Source: Falsihalocynthiibacter arcticus | GTDB taxonomy: Bacteria > Pseudomonadota > Alphaproteobacteria > Rhodobacterales > Rhodobacteraceae | Reading direction: 5' to 3' | Length of the DNA: 64,000 nucleotides | NCBI RefSeq assembly: GCF_000812665.2 | Contig: NZ_CP014327.1 | Coordinates: forward strand, 1,579,501-1,643,500 | Shown: one piece after another, positions 63,461 to 64,000 of the stretch | Numbering within the stretch: the stretch's first letter is position 1 | Layout: each line of letters starts with the position of its first letter | The notes under the pieces: generated by a model | The model's input: the letters and a program-made list of their open reading frames with translations, nothing else | Database searches by the model: none | What the model was told of the DNA's origin: nothing | Translations under genes and position numbers: made by a program

Positions 63461-64000
63461 ATGGAATTCGCTCCCGCAAAAATAAACCTGACACTGCATG
63501 TCACAGGGCGGCGTGCGGATGGGTACCACCTTCTCGATAGCCTCGTGGTGTTCGCAGATATCGGCGACTATGTTGGAGCCACGAATTCAGACATACTTTC
63601 CCTGGCGGTTGAAGGGCCAGAGGGTGCGGGGCTTGCCAAGGAAAAAGACAACCTTGTCCTGCGTGCTGCGCGTTTGTTGAAGTCTGGGCAATCGGTCGCT
63701 TTGACTCTGCAAAAAAACCTGCCAACGGCTTCTGGGATTGGAGGTGGGTCTGCCGATGCTGCGGCAACTCTGCGGTTGCTTGCTCGTCATTGGGCGCGGC
63801 CTTTGCCAAAGAGTTCCGATGTGCTTCAACTCGGGGCGGACGTGCCCGTGTGTTTGTCGTCTACTACGGCTAGAATGCAAGGAATTGGCGAAGTCTTAAC
63901 CGCCGTTCCCAAACTGCCTGATATGGCCCTTTTATTGATCAATCCACGTCAGAGTGTAGCAACACCAGATATTTTCAAGGCATTGGAAAACAGCCATAAT
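63461..64000 (+). CDS. ispE: 4-diphosphocytidyl-2-C-methyl-D-erythritol kinase, 5' part (cut by window end)
   Basis: IspE phosphorylates CDP-methylerythritol in the non-mevalonate isoprenoid pathway. The first 180 codons are present. The start [22 protein letters not shown] has the family's catalytic-site lysine/asparagine segment, and [18 protein letters not shown] is the GHMP-kinase ATP loop, followed by LGADVPVCL with the catalytic aspartate. It starts six bases after the TPR gene and runs off the right edge in frame. Confidence 0.94.
   Translation, partial: MEFAPAKINLTLHVTGRRADGYHLLDSLVVFADIGDYVGATNSDILSLAVEGPEGAGLAKEKDNLVLRAARLLKSGQSVALTLQKNLPTASGIGGGSADAAATLRLLARHWARPLPKSSDVLQLGADVPVCLSSTTARMQGIGEVLTAVPKLPDMALLLINPRQSVATPDIFKALENSHN

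Noticed and set aside
1-64000. CRISPR arrays, tRNA or rRNA genes, toxin-antitoxin pairs and prophage genes
   Set aside because: No array of direct repeats, no tRNA- or rRNA-like sequence and no phage structural or integrase genes were seen on reading both strands; a dedicated search could still find a small RNA.

Overview
This 64 kb window looks like a stretch of chromosome from an alphaproteobacterium of the Rhodobacteraceae, most likely the Roseobacter group. The evidence is gene content and order: the rsfS-rlmH-gpmI-envC-ctpA-rppH block, plant-type gshA beside rsmE and a ubiA divergent from rsmE, a 44-residue aa3-oxidase subunit IV gene, an inactive-type dihydroorotase next to pyrB, and an fdhD-mobA-mobB/moeA cluster. 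Most genes are housekeeping genes packed in short operons, with many 4-base start/stop overlaps. No rRNA, tRNA, CRISPR array, prophage or plasmid backbone was found.

Layout. 1-3.3 kb: two convergent MFS transporters, then a dead IS630-type element. 3.3-6.7 kb: a small cluster for low-oxygen or nitrosative conditions (HemG-like flavodoxin, ubiD, ubiX, RIC/YtfE-type iron-centre repair protein) with an FNR/DNR-type box; ubiD and the RIC gene are broken. 7-12.6 kb: the rppH...rsfS block on the minus strand. 13-20.2 kb: leucine biosynthesis (leuCD, leuB) enclosing a membrane protein, an EEP-family protein, and a NAD(P)-binding protein divergent from a LysR regulator. 20.3-24.7 kb: a DMT exporter, the ergothioneine pair egtB-egtD, and a frameshifted glycosyltransferase. 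24.8-31.1 kb: sppA-like protease, a tiny CxxC protein, a Ca/Na exchanger, a pteridine-reductase-like SDR, uvrC, pgsA and moaDE. 31-40.4 kb: OmpA-family protein with a coiled-coil partner, ubiA, rsmE, gshA, plsY, pyrC-like and pyrB. 40.5-49.4 kb: a uracil-DNA glycosylase relative, moaB, an RND efflux pair, a DsbD-N-terminal-like protein, yqgE and a Sua5/YrdC protein. 49.4-57.2 kb: acyl-CoA dehydrogenase with an MBL hydrolase and a DUF protein, cox subunit IV, azlCD and the molybdenum-cofactor cluster. 57.2-64 kb: a hypothetical protein, greA, a PAP2 membrane protein, ETF-ubiquinone oxidoreductase, a TPR protein and the start of ispE.

The strongest unexpected signal is the set of frameshifts. 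Five genes (a glycosyltransferase, uvrC, gshA, an RND permease and a DsbD-like gene) each become full length if one base is added to a G or C run. Such a uniform pattern suggests sequencing or assembly indels rather than gene decay. ubiD (two bases lost from a GC repeat), the RIC gene (11 bases lost) and the IS630 transposase (frameshift plus internal stop) have other kinds of lesion and are better candidates for true pseudogenes. Together they suggest erosion of an anaerobic/NO-stress cluster.

I did not find a clearly new biological system. The best leads are the small zinc-ribbon-like protein between the sppA-like gene and the exchanger, the OmpA/coiled-coil gene pair, the acyl-CoA dehydrogenase/MBL/DUF operon, a perfect 10-bp inverted repeat upstream of the sppA-like gene, and a group of DnaA-box-like sites in front of uvrC.
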